Origin: Copromyces sp. CBS 386.78
Taxonomy: Eukaryota > Ascomycota > Sordariomycetes > Sordariales > Sordariaceae
DNA: 64,000 bases
Direction: 5' to 3'
Assembly: GCA_030685235.1 (NCBI GenBank)
Contig: MU839104.1
Span: 248,001-312,000, forward strand
The position numbers were made by a program, and so were the translations under genes. This document shows positions 24,649-36,600 of the stretch, piece by piece; position 1 is the first letter of the stretch, and every line of letters starts with the position of its first letter. The notes below the pieces were generated by a model. That model was given only the letters and a program-made list of their open reading frames with translations, had not been told where the DNA came from and did no database searches.

Positions 24649-24859
24649 TATTATGGAGCTAGGGCCCAGAGCTGTGGCGCTCTGGTCTTTACGACTAGAG
24701 CTATTACGCCGTAGCTATCTCCGTAGTTGTGTTCGCGCAGCCCCCCTCAAAACTTCGCACCTCCGGTAGATCCGCTTTAAATAGATTTTTCTCCTCTTTA
24801 TAAAACTTTAATTAAATTATACGATTAATACCCGTATTAACCGTACTATTTCCGTTATA
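24649..24859 (+). repeat. 5' LTR of element D
   Basis: A 211-bp repeat matching 50520-50730. The outer edge is intact (CCCAGAGCTGTGGCGCTCTG). The inner edge is mutated (ACGATTAATACCCGTATTAA against ACGACCAGCACCCGTATTAA in the other copy). Confidence 0.93.
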
Positions 24860-27800
24860 TTAGGTTCTATTAAATAATAGACCTAATAGAATAAAATAGA
24901 CCGGTGCCGCTAGTATAATTAAATGTAGAGGGGCTGTCCGTCGATTTCCTTATAACTGCTAATACCGCTATTATTGAATAGTAAGTTACCGCTACTATAA
25001 AGGCTAAACGCTTCGAAAATAAGTGCTTCCGCATCTTCGTAAATAAGAGAGCTTTCGCTATAGAAATCTTTATTAGTAATAAATTCTCCGCCGTTGTTAA
25101 GGCCGTAATCGGTTCCGCCTCTTAAGGTATATAGTACCCTATAATAATTACCGCTAGCCTAAGCGCCTTAATTAGTATTAAAAAAGCTGCTCCGTCGCGT
25201 AATTTTAAACGTAAGAATATTCGTTAGTTAAAGTAAGATAGTACCGCCGCCTCTTTTAATTTTTATATAATTCGATTAAAATTTATTTATAAAGAGGAGA
25301 GAGCTGCCGCGGCTATTATTAGCGATAAATTTAAATAGCTAATATTATTAAATGCCCTCCCCGCCGATAAAATATTTATAATAGAAGTCTTTTAATATTA
25401 AAGAAGAGCGAACGGAGTTTATAATTTTAAAGATTTTTTTAATTAGTTAGAAAAGGTCTTCGGTAATAAGAATAAAAAGCGCTTCGCGCTTACCCGCTTA
25501 CGATCCGTTCGTTAGAAAAATAATTAGATTTTATCCGAATAATTCTTTATTTTTAAAATTAATTTTATTAAGGCTAGTAGTCTTGTTTAAGAAGACGATT
25601 TTAAATTCGTTTAAGAAGACGATTTTAAATTCGTTTAATTAGAAATTTCAGTATTTATAGGTTTTTATAATTGATTAATTTCTATTCGTATACTTTAAAT
25701 TTATTCCTTCTACATTAAATAATTGAAGGATATTTTATATAAATACAAAAATAATAAAATTTTCTTGGAGTATACTTTTTGTAATAACTATAATTCTTAT
25801 TAAAATTCGTTTTCTTATTATTAAAGCGTTTAAATTACTTCGGCTATCCTCTTTAAAAATATAAATAATAATACTCTTATAATAATAAGGTATATAAAAA
25901 CGAAGAATAATAAGGATAAAAAGCGCGCTAAATAGGTTTTTACAAAGGAAAAAGATAAACGCCGTATTTAAGGCCTTTATTTATAATACGGAGCGAATAG
26001 ATATATAATTAGTAGTTATAAATACTTATTTATTTAACGTCCTATTACTATCGGCGTTAGGGCTATTAAAATTAAATTTAAAGTAGAATTAATATTAAAA
26101 GATAATAATAATAATAATTATTCTACTGTTAATAAATTGGAAAAAAAGTAATTCCTTTATATAATCGAATAAAAGAGTATTCTAGAGTATTGAGTAAGGA
26201 GACGGGAATAGAGAGTTTTCCGGGTCCTATAGAAATAGATATTATAAAAATACTTATAATTATTAATAATAAAAATTATTTTTATACCTTTATTAATAAA
26301 GGTTATTAGTACTATATTATAATTAATAAGAAGGTTGTTAAATAGTTAAAAATTCCTATAATCCTTATATTTAAGAGAGTAGTTAGAAGAGCGTCCGCTG
26401 AAATAGAAGGAATTGAAATTAAAGGGATAATATATTTTAAAGTAAATATTTATAATTATAATTCTATAGTTTACGCTTATATTATTCTATAGCTAAAATT
26501 CCCAGTTATTTTAGGAAAATTATAGTTAATAGTAATAAAAGCCTACTCTATCCCCTACGAATATAAATTTTAGTATAGGGTAGCCGGTTATTAAATATTG
26601 TATTTAAAATATTCTTTAAAGGGCTTATCTTTTAAAGAGAGGGAGATTAAAAAGGCTGTTTATTATATAGTAATTATATTTATAATTACTATAAATCGGA
26701 TCCGGAAATAGAATAGCCGGAGAGCTGTAGAATTAACGATATTTTTAATTAGTTTACAAAATATCGAGAAGGCTTTCAAACCGAAAATTAACTTATTAGA
26801 AGAGGAATTACGAAAGTATATCCCTTTAAAGTTCTATAATTTTTTATTCGTTTAGAAATAATTTAAAGCTAATAAGTTTAACCTCTATTGCCTAAATATT
26901 AATTATAAAATTGAAATTAAAAAGGATAAAACTAGTTAAGAGCTCCTACTATTTATAAGTTATTTTTATAATATATTTCGAAAAGAGTTTTTAATATTAA
27001 AGAAAATAATTAGAGATTTTATAGATAAAGGGTTTATTCGTACTAATAATTCCCCTACGGCTGTACTAATATTCTTTATTAAGAAGCTTAATAGTAGTTT
27101 CCGCTTTTATTATAATTATAAAACTTTTAACGCTATTATTAAAACGGACTATTACCCCTTACTACTAATTAAAGAAATTTTTAAAATTATCGTTAAAATA
27201 AAATAATTTACTAAAATAGATATAGTATAAGTTTTTTATAAAATCCGTATAGTAGAGGGTAAGGAAGGTAAAACGGTATTTAAATATCACTATAAATTAT
27301 TCGAATAGATAGTAATATTATTTAAATTATATAATATATTTATAACGTTTTAATAATATATTAATAATATTTTAAATAATTATTTCAACGAATTTACTTC
27401 CGCTTATATAAATAATGTACTAGTTTTCTTATTTAATTCGAAGGCCGATTATATAATTAAAGTACGTAAGGTCGTAAAGCGTATAATAATCGCAGGTTTC
27501 TATTTTAACTTAAAGAAGTATAAATTTATTGTTAAAAGTATTAAATATTTTAATTTTATTATAATTGTAAAGGTTAGTATCTAAATAAATCCGGAAAAAA
27601 TTAGAGCGATCGTCGAATAGGAAGTATTTATATTTTAAAAAGAGGTAAGGAGATTCTTAAGGTTTATTAATTATTACCGAATATTTATTAAAGCTTTCTC
27701 TTTTATAATAGGATTGCTAACTGCGCTTACGAGTAAAGGGGTCCCCTTCGAATAAATTAAAGAGTATAATAAAGCCTTTAAGAAATTAAAGTAATTATTT

Positions 27801-28655
27801 ATAAAAACTCTTATCCTTACTTAATAGGATTTAAATTTCCCTATTTTTTTCGAAATAAATTATAATAGTTATAATTTCGGTAATATATTTACTTAAGAAA
27901 GAGACGGCTAGAAAATTACCGTCGCTTATTATTTATAAAAGTTAATATTTACCGAATGTAATTACCCTATTTATAATAAAGAAATATTAGCCGTTATTAA
28001 ATATATAAAAGAATAATCGGCCGAACTTCGTAATTATAAGAAATTTATAGTAGTAACGGATTACTGTAATTTCGAATATTTTATAAAAAAGCGTTAACTT
28101 TTTAAACGCTAAGTATAATAAGCCGAATTTCTTTCCCGTTTCAATTTCGAAATCCTTTACCGCCCGAGTAAATTTACCGTAGTTTTAAACGCTTTATTTC
28201 GTCGGGATTAAAATGAATTTAATAGTATAAATGTTAAAGCGAAGGATATATAGTTTATTTATAAAGTTGCCTTTAAAAATTATATTTGTATAACGCCTAC
28301 TATTATTGTAAGAGGGGGTATAAAGGTATTTAAAAATCCGGATTTATAGCAACTCTATAATAGATTCTCCTAAGAAAACGAGGTTTATTAAATAGTCTAT
28401 TAAATAATTATCAACGAAAATAAGACCTTCCTAGTATTAATATAAGGTTTAAAAATATAATTCGGCGAATATATAATTAATAAGCTAAGTAAATTCTATT
28501 ATAGAGGGTGTATTTAAATTCTTAGCGCCTTTGTAATTATAAAAGCGGCCGCTCTCTATATATTTTTAAAAAATTTAGAAAAGAATATTCTTCGTATTTA
28601 TATTATTTAAGAGATTTACAATTTGAAGGCCTTAAACTACTTTAAAAAAAAAGGT
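24860..28655 (+). pseudogene. Gag, RT and RNase H remnants of chromovirus D
   Basis: Plus strand, with many TAG/TAA replacing Trp/Gln. Gag runs roughly 24.9-26.1 kb. The reverse transcriptase includes YINNVLVFLF (27404-27433), the YIDD box with both Asp changed to Asn. PEKIRAIVE and FLRFINYYRIFIKAF follow, as in the gypsy RT connection. An RNase H-like block follows (NYNSYNFGNIF, then TECNYPIYNKEILAVIKYIK). The linker to integrase begins near 28.2 kb and is cut by island E. Confidence 0.85.
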
Positions 28656-28790
28656 ATTATTGAAACACCATGCCTAAGCAAGGAGATGGCGCCCACGGCA
28701 CCAAAGATGTCACGGAAATCCGCACCAAAGGTCGTGGTCCGTGGGCCTATCGACGCAGCGCGGCGGTGTTTCTGTTTATAGGTAGCGAAT

Positions 28791-28833
28791 GCAAAAAAAC
28801 ACGGACGATATGTTGATCCGTGCGTTTTTTCGC
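28791..28833. repeat. Hairpin in island E
   Basis: GCAAAAAAACACGGA pairs imperfectly with TCCGTGCGTTTTTTCGC across an 11-base loop. Flanking CGAATGC and GCATTCG extend the possible stem. It sits in DNA without RIP and has no gene context, so its role is unknown. Confidence 0.6.
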
Positions 28834-28948
28834 ACTGTGTTTCGCATTCGATTGATTGGCTGGAAGGGTGGATTCTAGTGGAGATACGAAATACTTCTTC
28901 TGTTTCAATAGAAAAAAGCCACTTTGAGGAAATGCACCAATATAAAAA

Positions 28949-28997
28949 GACCAGCAAAATGATCGCCGCGATTAGGCGGTCATTTTGGTACTGGTTA
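28949..28997. repeat. Second hairpin in island E
   Basis: CAAAATGATCGCC pairs with GGCGGTCATTTTG around a 7-base loop (GCGATTA), with one mismatch. ACCAG and CTGGT lie outside the stem and could extend it past a small bulge. It would look like a terminator stem in bacteria, but in this fungal transposon setting I assign no function. Confidence 0.65.
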
Positions 28998-29170
28998 TAT
29001 CTTTTTCCGATGCCTGGTTGTTGAGAAAAATTAAAAAGAAGCGTTTTTTAGCCTTGGATTCTAGGTAGCTAGGCGACCGAATTTTGAAAATGACTAAGTT
29101 TTTTGCCTGCCGGTAACTCCCTGCCTGCCGGCAACTCCTTAAGGCCCGGGGCAGCGAAAACGACTAAGTT

Positions 29171-29387
29171 AAAAATAAAAATAAAAATAAAAATAAAAAT
29201 AAAAATAAAAATAAAAATAAAAATAAAAATAAAAATAAAAATAAAAATAAAAATAAAAATAAAAATAAAAATAAAACAAAAAGGAAAGAAAAATAAAAGA
29301 AAAATAAAAGAAAAATAAAAGAAAAATAAAAGAAAAATAAAAGAAAAATAAAAGAAAAATAAAAGAAAAATAAAAGAGAAGGAGAAA

Positions 29388-29418
<31 letters not shown>

Positions 29419-29580
29419 GAAAAAAAAGAAAAAGAAAAAGAAAAAAAAATTAAAAAGATAAATAAATATAAAAAGAAAAAGATAAATAAATATCAAAATA
29501 AAAAGATAAATGAATATAAAAATAAAAAGATAAATGAATATCAAAATAAAAAGATAAATGAATATCAAAATAAAAAGAAA
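29171..29580. repeat. A-rich tandem-repeat arrays in island E
   Basis: There are four successive arrays: (AAAAAT)n at 29171-29274; an 11-base unit AAAAATAAAAG at about 29288-29376; (GAAAAA)n-like at about 29380-29450; and a 24-base unit TAAAAAGATAAATGAATATC plus AAAA at about 29453-29580. Different units abut each other, suggesting stepwise expansion from an A-rich tail. Confidence 0.9.
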
Positions 29581-29689
29581 AAAAATCTAAAAAATTAAAA
29601 AAATTAAAAAAAATATATATATAAAATCTCCTAGCTTGGGCAGAATGGTGTTTCACTGCCTCCCTCGGGCATATCTAGCTCCGCCTAAG

Positions 29690-30148
29690 GGAAGACTATT
29701 TTTTATACTATAAGCAAAAATTTCTATTAGCCGTTAATAAGTATATATATTTATCGGTTCTTAACTAATTATAATATGTATAGTAAGGTAAAATATTAGA
29801 GAAATTAGAAAAAGGGGTTGTTAAAACCCCTCCTTATCCTTAACTAATTTTTTAAAGAAATTTGAATAGACTTTATTACTAATTTCCCTTCTATAAGAAG
29901 TTATATTAGCCTTTTTATTATTAAAAATAGGTTTAGTAAAACGGTAATCTTCGAACTTATCCTATTTATAAAAGTAGAAATAATTGTAAAAATATTTCTC
30001 TATTATTTTATAAAATATTATAATTAATTATATTCTATTATTAATAATAGAAGTATAAATTAGATTAATTATTTTTAAAAGCGTTTCTACGACTTTTTAA
30101 GAATTAAATAACTATTAAATACTACTTTCTACTTATAAATAAATAATA
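29690..30148 (+). pseudogene. Integrase core of chromovirus D, first part
   Basis: The plus-strand reading resumes with KTIFYTISKNFYWPLI, matching the end of the integrase HHCC zinc-binding region (NFYWP). Next comes GLLKPLL and an EI.IDFITNFP block, which contains the first catalytic Asp. LFIIKNRFSKTVIF and a region resembling the second Asp block follow (IINNRSIN, where the Asp reads Asn). It ends at the TSD of MULE F (30149-30156) and continues at 48446. Confidence 0.82.
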
Positions 30149-30237
30149 ATTTTAAAAAGAATGTCTTTTCGCACCGTCATAAAAGTCTTCCGGCACCGTC
30201 ACCCTACCTATCCCGCGCGCCAAGCATACGCTAATAT

Positions 30238-30801
30238 TGATCTGGAGTGGAAAACACTACACAGGAAGAGAGACCAGCTCCCTACCATAGAAAAACTAAT
30301 TCAACTAACGTAAAGATTATAAGAATTAATACCTTAAAGAGGAGAGTAAATCTGCCGTAGAATAGATTTTATCCGTAAAATAAAGACGAGGAGATCTTTA
30401 TATACTAATTATTAACTACTTAGAGGAGATTAGAGCTAATACTAAAGTATTGTATTCTAATGGATTTTTGAGAGAAGTTGAAGGAGTAAATTTAAATGTT
30501 AATCTTTTCAAGAGGGGATTACGAAGTAAAAAAAGAATGAACTTAGTACGGGAAAACGAATCTAAGATTAGAATTCGAATATATTCTTCTAAGAAGGAAT
30601 ATTATTTGGTCTAAGTTATTTATCTTTCTTCCCAAATTTCGAAGGAAATTCTTTCTCTTTTTATCTTTAAGGTTTAAACCTATAATTAATAGTACTTAAC
30701 TAAGTAATTAATCTATTCCTACTTATAATAAATTATTTTATTCCTTTAATAACCCTATAGTCCTTTACTAAAGAAAAAACGTAAAAAAATTCCCTAAATT
30801 A
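30238..30801 (-). repeat. LTR of element G (left copy, 3' LTR of the element)
   Basis: A 564-bp repeat matching 44418-44981. The outer edge is intact (AAACACTACACAGGAAGAGA). The inner edge is mutated (TACTTATAATAAATTATTTT where the other copy reads TACTTGTGATGAACTACCCT). Confidence 0.92.
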
Positions 30802-33800
30802 AACTTCCTTTTAAATTTATAATAAATCCTCTTTATAAATTTACTAAAAGAAAAAAATAAAATAAATACTATAAATTTATTATAAAAGTAGCGGATCCGA
30901 TATTAATTTCCTTTCGTTTCTACCGATCTCCTCTCTTATACTTTTATTTAATTAATTTTTTCTTCTCCTTTAGCCGCACTTTATACTTTTGGGTCTTCGT
31001 TACTATACGCTCTTAGGCTTAGATTATTTCAATTTCGCCTAAATATTAATATATAATCGTTTTTAAAGCTTTAAAATTAAATTATTCGGGCGTAAAGATA
31101 TTTGAACGCTATTTAATATCGAAGGAAGGAGAGTATTTGTATTTTAATTTATATTTTTCCTTTTTGATTTAATTTATTACGTAGAGATTTCTATCCGCCT
31201 TTATTTTTATTAGGAGTACGAAATAGTTGGCGAATATCTTTTTAACTACAGTGAATTAGATATTTTTTTTTAACATTTTCTTACGGTTTTCCCTATCTTT
31301 TTTTATTTAAGGGGTGGCGGGGGGATTGGTCGTATTTAAGAATTAAATAGGTTAAAGTATACTTTAATGTAGTATAAAGATTTATATATTTAATAAACTT
31401 TGGGTAACAATTTCCTATAGGTTATAAATTAGCCCTTTCTTAGTTGACTATTATTGTACGGGCCTTTATTATAGTTCGGTCTAATTAGGAAAATTATAAA
31501 AAGTTTTTAAATCCTTTATTTCTTCAAAGTAAATTATTTTACTAACTATTATTATATAGTTATTAAGGTATTTCGGCTTGCCTTAGTATTTTAGTTCGTC
31601 TTTAAATTTAAAAAAATAATAATTTTAAATATAGTAATAGAATTACTATTTTATATTTAGTATTATACGACTTCCTCTTTATTATTCAATTTATAGAATA
31701 TTATAAATAGCTTTTATTTATTATCGGACTATTATTTTTTCAATTTATTCTTTATCCTTAATTTAATTATACGTCTTCTAATAATTACCCTCCTCCTATA
31801 AATAAGGATATTTATTAGGGTGTATAGAGCGGTTAATTTTTATCCCTTTGCAATTAGTTTCGATAAAGAAGATACAGGCAATTTTAAATATTTAGAGACC
31901 GTAGGTCTATTAGTAGCGCTATAGTAGAAAAGATTCGTTGATTTACTATATTTGCTTTAGGATTTTTGGTAGGCGATTTCTTATTTTATTTATATATATA
32001 TAGTTGTTTATTATATACCGGAAGTAGGCACTCCTTATAATTTCCTTTTAGCCTTTATTATAAATATTATTATAATAGTACTATTCGAATTCTCTTTAAT
32101 CGAAGATTGCTAGGTTGAAATAAAATTTATAGATAATAGGGATATACTACTACTTTGTCCTTCGGAGACTTTAATATAATTATATAGAGGAAGTTGGTAA
32201 TTGGTTTTTAACGGTAATTGGCTATATTTTTAGCAGGATATAAATTATATCCTTAAAATCCTTTAGGAATTAAAATAGGGCTGCGATAATTAATGTGCCC
32301 TTAATTTAATTCTTTATATTATATATATACTATAGATTAACGAGCCTTATTATAGTAGATTCTTAATTTATTAAGGGGGTATCCTCTTTTATATCATAAT
32401 TGCGAGGGGCTTCGGGCGGATTTTTACTAATTGCGTATTGGTAGGATACTTTATTTTGTAATTATATAGTAACGTTGAAGATAGGAGAGTTTTTTATATT
32501 AATTTTATTATTTTTAAAAAAGTAAATGAATTTTTAATCGATATTTGAATAGTATTCTTTGGGCGGCTGATTTTTTGTGCGAGGGGGGTAGATTTTTCTA
32601 AATTTAGGCTTTTGGGCTAGCTAGTTCTAAATTTCCCAATTTTAGTATATAAGGACTTTGTAGATAGTGTAATAAATATTCTTAGGAAAATTTAAGTACG
32701 AAGTAGACGGGAGTAGAAGACCTTTTAGAATAGGGGTAGTAGGCGAAGAGACGGCGGGTAAGGAAGGTATTGTAGTAAGTTTATTAATGAAAAATTTTTT
32801 TTAATAATTGAATTACGAGGGGTAGAAAAATATTTAGGGATTTAATATAAATAGGTTATTGAAGGTGGAGATTTGGAAGAAGAAATTTGGTGAGGGAAGG
32901 CCGTTCTCTTATAGATAACTAGTAGGCCTTAAAATTTAATTTCTTCCTTTCTTTAAGGGTTATAATCTTTCGTATAGGTATTTTCTTTTTTAAGTACTTA
33001 TTATATACCGTATTTTATCCTTAAATAAGATGAAGGGGATAAAGAAAAAACCTTCCTAAGGGGGTTTAAAAAGGAGGGTATTTAAATAGAATTCTAAGGT
33101 TGGAGCCGTTTATTAAGGTATTTCCTAGCGTAAAATTGGTATAGGAATACTTTTAGTCTTATTTATTGGCTTAGATTAATATTTATTTATATTCTAGATT
33201 ATTGAACTTTTTTGGGGAAGGTATAGGGTGGTAATTTTTCGTTTAGTACTTTTTCTTTCCGTTTTATCATCCCTTTTATAATTGGGGGGAGATTAAATAA
33301 TTAAAACAGGGGAATTTTATATTTAGCTACTTGTTTAGTAATACCTTTTTACTGGATAATAGTTGTAAATAATATTTTGTAGGGGGAGTTCCTTTTTTTT
33401 TCTTCCTTTATTCGGGGGTTTAGGCCTCTTCTTTAGCTACAATAATAGTATAAATTGTAGGCCGCTCTTTTTATTTCGATGCCCTTTCTTCTTTTATTAC
33501 TTTGACTGGTTATTAAAATCCTTAGGTACGTAATTGAACTAATTTTTAATCTCTTCTTAATTGGTATGCGCTGGTTAGGTATAAAAGATTTTCGATTCTT
33601 ACCTCCTTTTTAGCTTTTTTTATAATTTATATTATTATTATTATCTTATTTAAACTTTTTCTTATATTAGTACTATATCCTTATTTTTGATTTCTTTTTC
33701 GTTTTTTATAACTAACTTTATTTAAGCTATAATTCGCGCTAATCTCCCGCTTTTCTTTACCTTTAATATAATTCTATAGTTTTATTAGAATATTAAAGAA

Positions 33801-36600
33801 TTGTAAATGAATATTTATAATTATTTAATTATACTTAGAAATTCGATTCTTATTCTTTAATTCCCTTTAAAGATAATAGATTAGGTTTATTATACGAATA
33901 AATATTTTAATAGTAAATAGTAAATCTTTTCTAAAATTTATATCGACCTTAATTATTACCCATTTATCCTTATAAATAGCTTTTAAAGTATTCTATACGT
34001 TGCGACCTATTTTATTTTCGCGAAATACGTAAAGATTTATACTTTTCGCGTATTATAAGTTATAAATTTATTCTATTTATAGTAGAAGTTACTTAAAGAT
34101 GTCGTTTTTTTTTTACAATTTATTAGGAATTTTAATATATTTATTAAATATTAGGGGATTATTTTGAAGGCGGCGGAAAGTATTTTTAGTAAAAAGAAAT
34201 TTTATAACCCGATTTTTATTAAAAAGAAGGGGGGCTAGCTTTAGGGGTACTATAATTCTTTATTAAGTTCTAAGAAGGAGTATATTTTAGCGTTAATAAT
34301 TTAGGCGTTTGGATAAGAGTAAGTAATTAAGTCGGGTATTGATTTTTACTTTTTTTATTAATTATATCTTTCTTTTAGGAATTGAATTATTTATATTTAC
34401 TATATCGCTTATCTTTAGAAGATTTTTACGTTAATTTATATTAATAGATAGTAGTAGGAGATTCTATTTGTATAGGCTCTTTTTATTAGGTATATCTCTA
34501 TAGGTCGGAATATTAAGGGGGGGATTTATATTAATTGCTATTAGTATATTAAAAAGGCTATTGATTGTATTATTTCTTGGGAGTTCTTTAAAGCCCTCAA
34601 AACTTTTAACTAATATTATAGGGATTTTTATAATAGAGAGTATAATTTCCTATTTGAGAATATGAGTAGAGGTTCTTTAATGTCGATTAAAGGTTTCGTT
34701 TTTTTTTAATAATTTTATTATTTTAATCTTGTTCCTTAGGATTTTATATAGTAGTTTAAGTATATTCGATATGAGGTGGAAGTTTTAGGGTTGAAGGGGA
34801 AGGGTTTGAATATTAGGGGTATTAAGATTAATAATAAATTTAGGAGCGCGAAATTATTTCATTTATTTATACTAATTAAAGAAGAGGTTATTCCTAGCGA
34901 GGATGAGGATAATTAATTAATTCGGAAATGTTTTTATTCTTTTTATAATATTTAATATATTTTTAATTAGTAGTTTTGAATTTAGAATAGGGGGTCGTTA
35001 ATTATCTTTAGGGAGGAAGAGATCTTGCGAAAAAATTTTAGGGCGGGGTAATTCTATTAATATTTTTCGGGGGGAATAAAAAAAGGTAATAGTAATTTAG
35101 TAAATAGAAAATAATATTATATAGTATATTCTTCAATATACTTCCCTTAGTATAGATTTCTACGTAATGGTAATATTCTTTATTTTATAGTGTATTTTTC
35201 CTTTAAAAGCGGTTAAAATTTAGAATACTATTTTTATATAAAAATAAAAACTTTAGTAATAGAAATAGTAAAAAATATAGAAAAAAGTAAATAGAAGTAA
35301 AAATAATAAAAATAGAGGGTAATAAAATATAAATATATTTGAAGAATAGGAATAAAATTATTGTCCTTTACGGGTATTACGTTTTAAGGGTAGAGATTTT
35401 TTTTTAGACGTTTAACCGGAATTGTATTAAAGCGTTAGGAGGTAATTTATAGCGAATTAATTATTAGTAGGTATTATTCATTTAGATAGCCTTATTACTA
35501 TTTTATCAGTCCAATATTTAATTCTACGTATATAGATTATTAATAACGGAGTAATTGAAAACGGTCTTACGTAGTTTCGTTATTTCTTTTTTCGGGAGAG
35601 GTAGAGATTAGAGGTCGGCCTTTAGTAATTTATATTTAATTAAATAGCCTTAGATTTCGGTAGTTTTAAATAATATAGAAAGTTAAAAAGGTAAATTATA
35701 TTATTTCCTTCGTTGGGCGCTAGTACTTTATTATATTATTTTAGTAGTTAATAATAATTTGAAATAGTTTAGAAGTATTATTTTCTTTAGGAAAAATAGT
35801 AGGAGATTGAATATTTTTCTTCCTTTAGTTTAAGACTTCTTAGTAGGGTGGTTAGTAATAAATTATTTAATTAAAAAGGTAAAATTTTCTAATATTTGAA
35901 TAGTTTTCCTGATGGCTTTAAGTGGCCTTTAGTAGTAATCCTTAGCTTTAATAGCTTGGATTACCTTCGTAAATAATGAGGTTTATATTATATTTAATTA
36001 AAGAGTATAAGGAAGTGTCCGTTAAGTTAGAGTATTAGTAGTACGGATAAGGTAACTTTAGAGGCGGTTTCTAGGCGGTAGAGATAGTTAATAAAAAAAT
36101 AGGTCTTCCTTAGGAAAATCTTCTTTTAGAAAGGTAGCCTAAATAAATCTCTTTTTTTTTAGAGTTTTATAAAATAGATTATTCTTTAAATTAAAAATAG
36201 TAATTATATTTGAATAATACGCTAGTTTCTTAATTATATATTCTAAACTTGTTCCTACTTAGGTTTATAATTCCTTAAGGGCTTTTAGTATATTAGAATT
36301 GGAAATAGGTCGGGATTGTTTATATTATAGAATTGGCGGGGATTTCCCTTTATTCGAGCTTTTAGACGAAATAAATAAAATAAATAGATAAAAAAATATA
36401 AGTTCGGATTAAAATAGTAGGGGGAAGAGATAAAAGGATATATTTTTAATATATAAGGATGGGGAGGAAATTGGGGAGGGAAAAGGTAGAGAATAAAAAG
36501 AAAAAAGAAAAAAGAATAAAAAAATATTAGATTGAAAATTTCGGTTAGAATACGGATTTCCTTATTATTTATAGCGTTTTATAGGGTTGGGTTTAATATT
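30802..36600 (-). pseudogene. Unassigned extra coding-like region of G, downstream of integrase
   Basis: Minus-strand translations at several sampled places (about 31.3-31.7, 32.0-32.2, 32.6-32.8 and 35.9-36.2 kb) give long runs whose only stops are TAA/TAG in place of Gln/Trp. Examples are SLYTKIGKFRTSWPKSLN and GRPIFLLTISTAWKPP (Trp/Gln inferred at stops). The C-over-G bias of the coding strand matches the pol region. I do not recognise a family and could not prove one continuous frame. No LTR pair, TIR or second RT was found inside. It could be an extra ORF, an env-like or captured gene, or an unresolved nested element. Confidence 0.5.

Larger units (their letters stand above)
28661..29655. 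mobile_element. Island E: about 1-kb RIP-free insertion with hairpins and A-rich tandem arrays
   Basis: The sequence changes abruptly from RIP-mutated gypsy to DNA keeping CpA/TpG. Matching inverted ends TGAAACACCAT (28661-28671) and ATGGTGTTTCA (29645-29655) extend imperfectly further inward. Inside are two hairpins, a short direct repeat (GAAAAYGACTAAGTT twice, about 70 bases apart), a duplicated CTGCCTGCCGGYAACTCC, and about 450 bp of A-rich tandem repeats. I see no target-site duplication and no credible gene. It may be a non-autonomous DNA element that recently expanded its microsatellites, or a filler insertion. The open frames at 28637-28957 and 29103-29656 are not genes. Confidence 0.55.

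Noticed and set aside
28637..28957. 106-codon open frame on the minus strand in island E
   Set aside because: It spans the border between RIP-mutated gypsy DNA and island E, contains both arms of a hairpin, and has no recognisable domain.
29103..29656. Open frames on both strands with long Lys/Ile or Phe/Leu repeats
   Set aside because: They are translations of A-rich microsatellite arrays, not genes.
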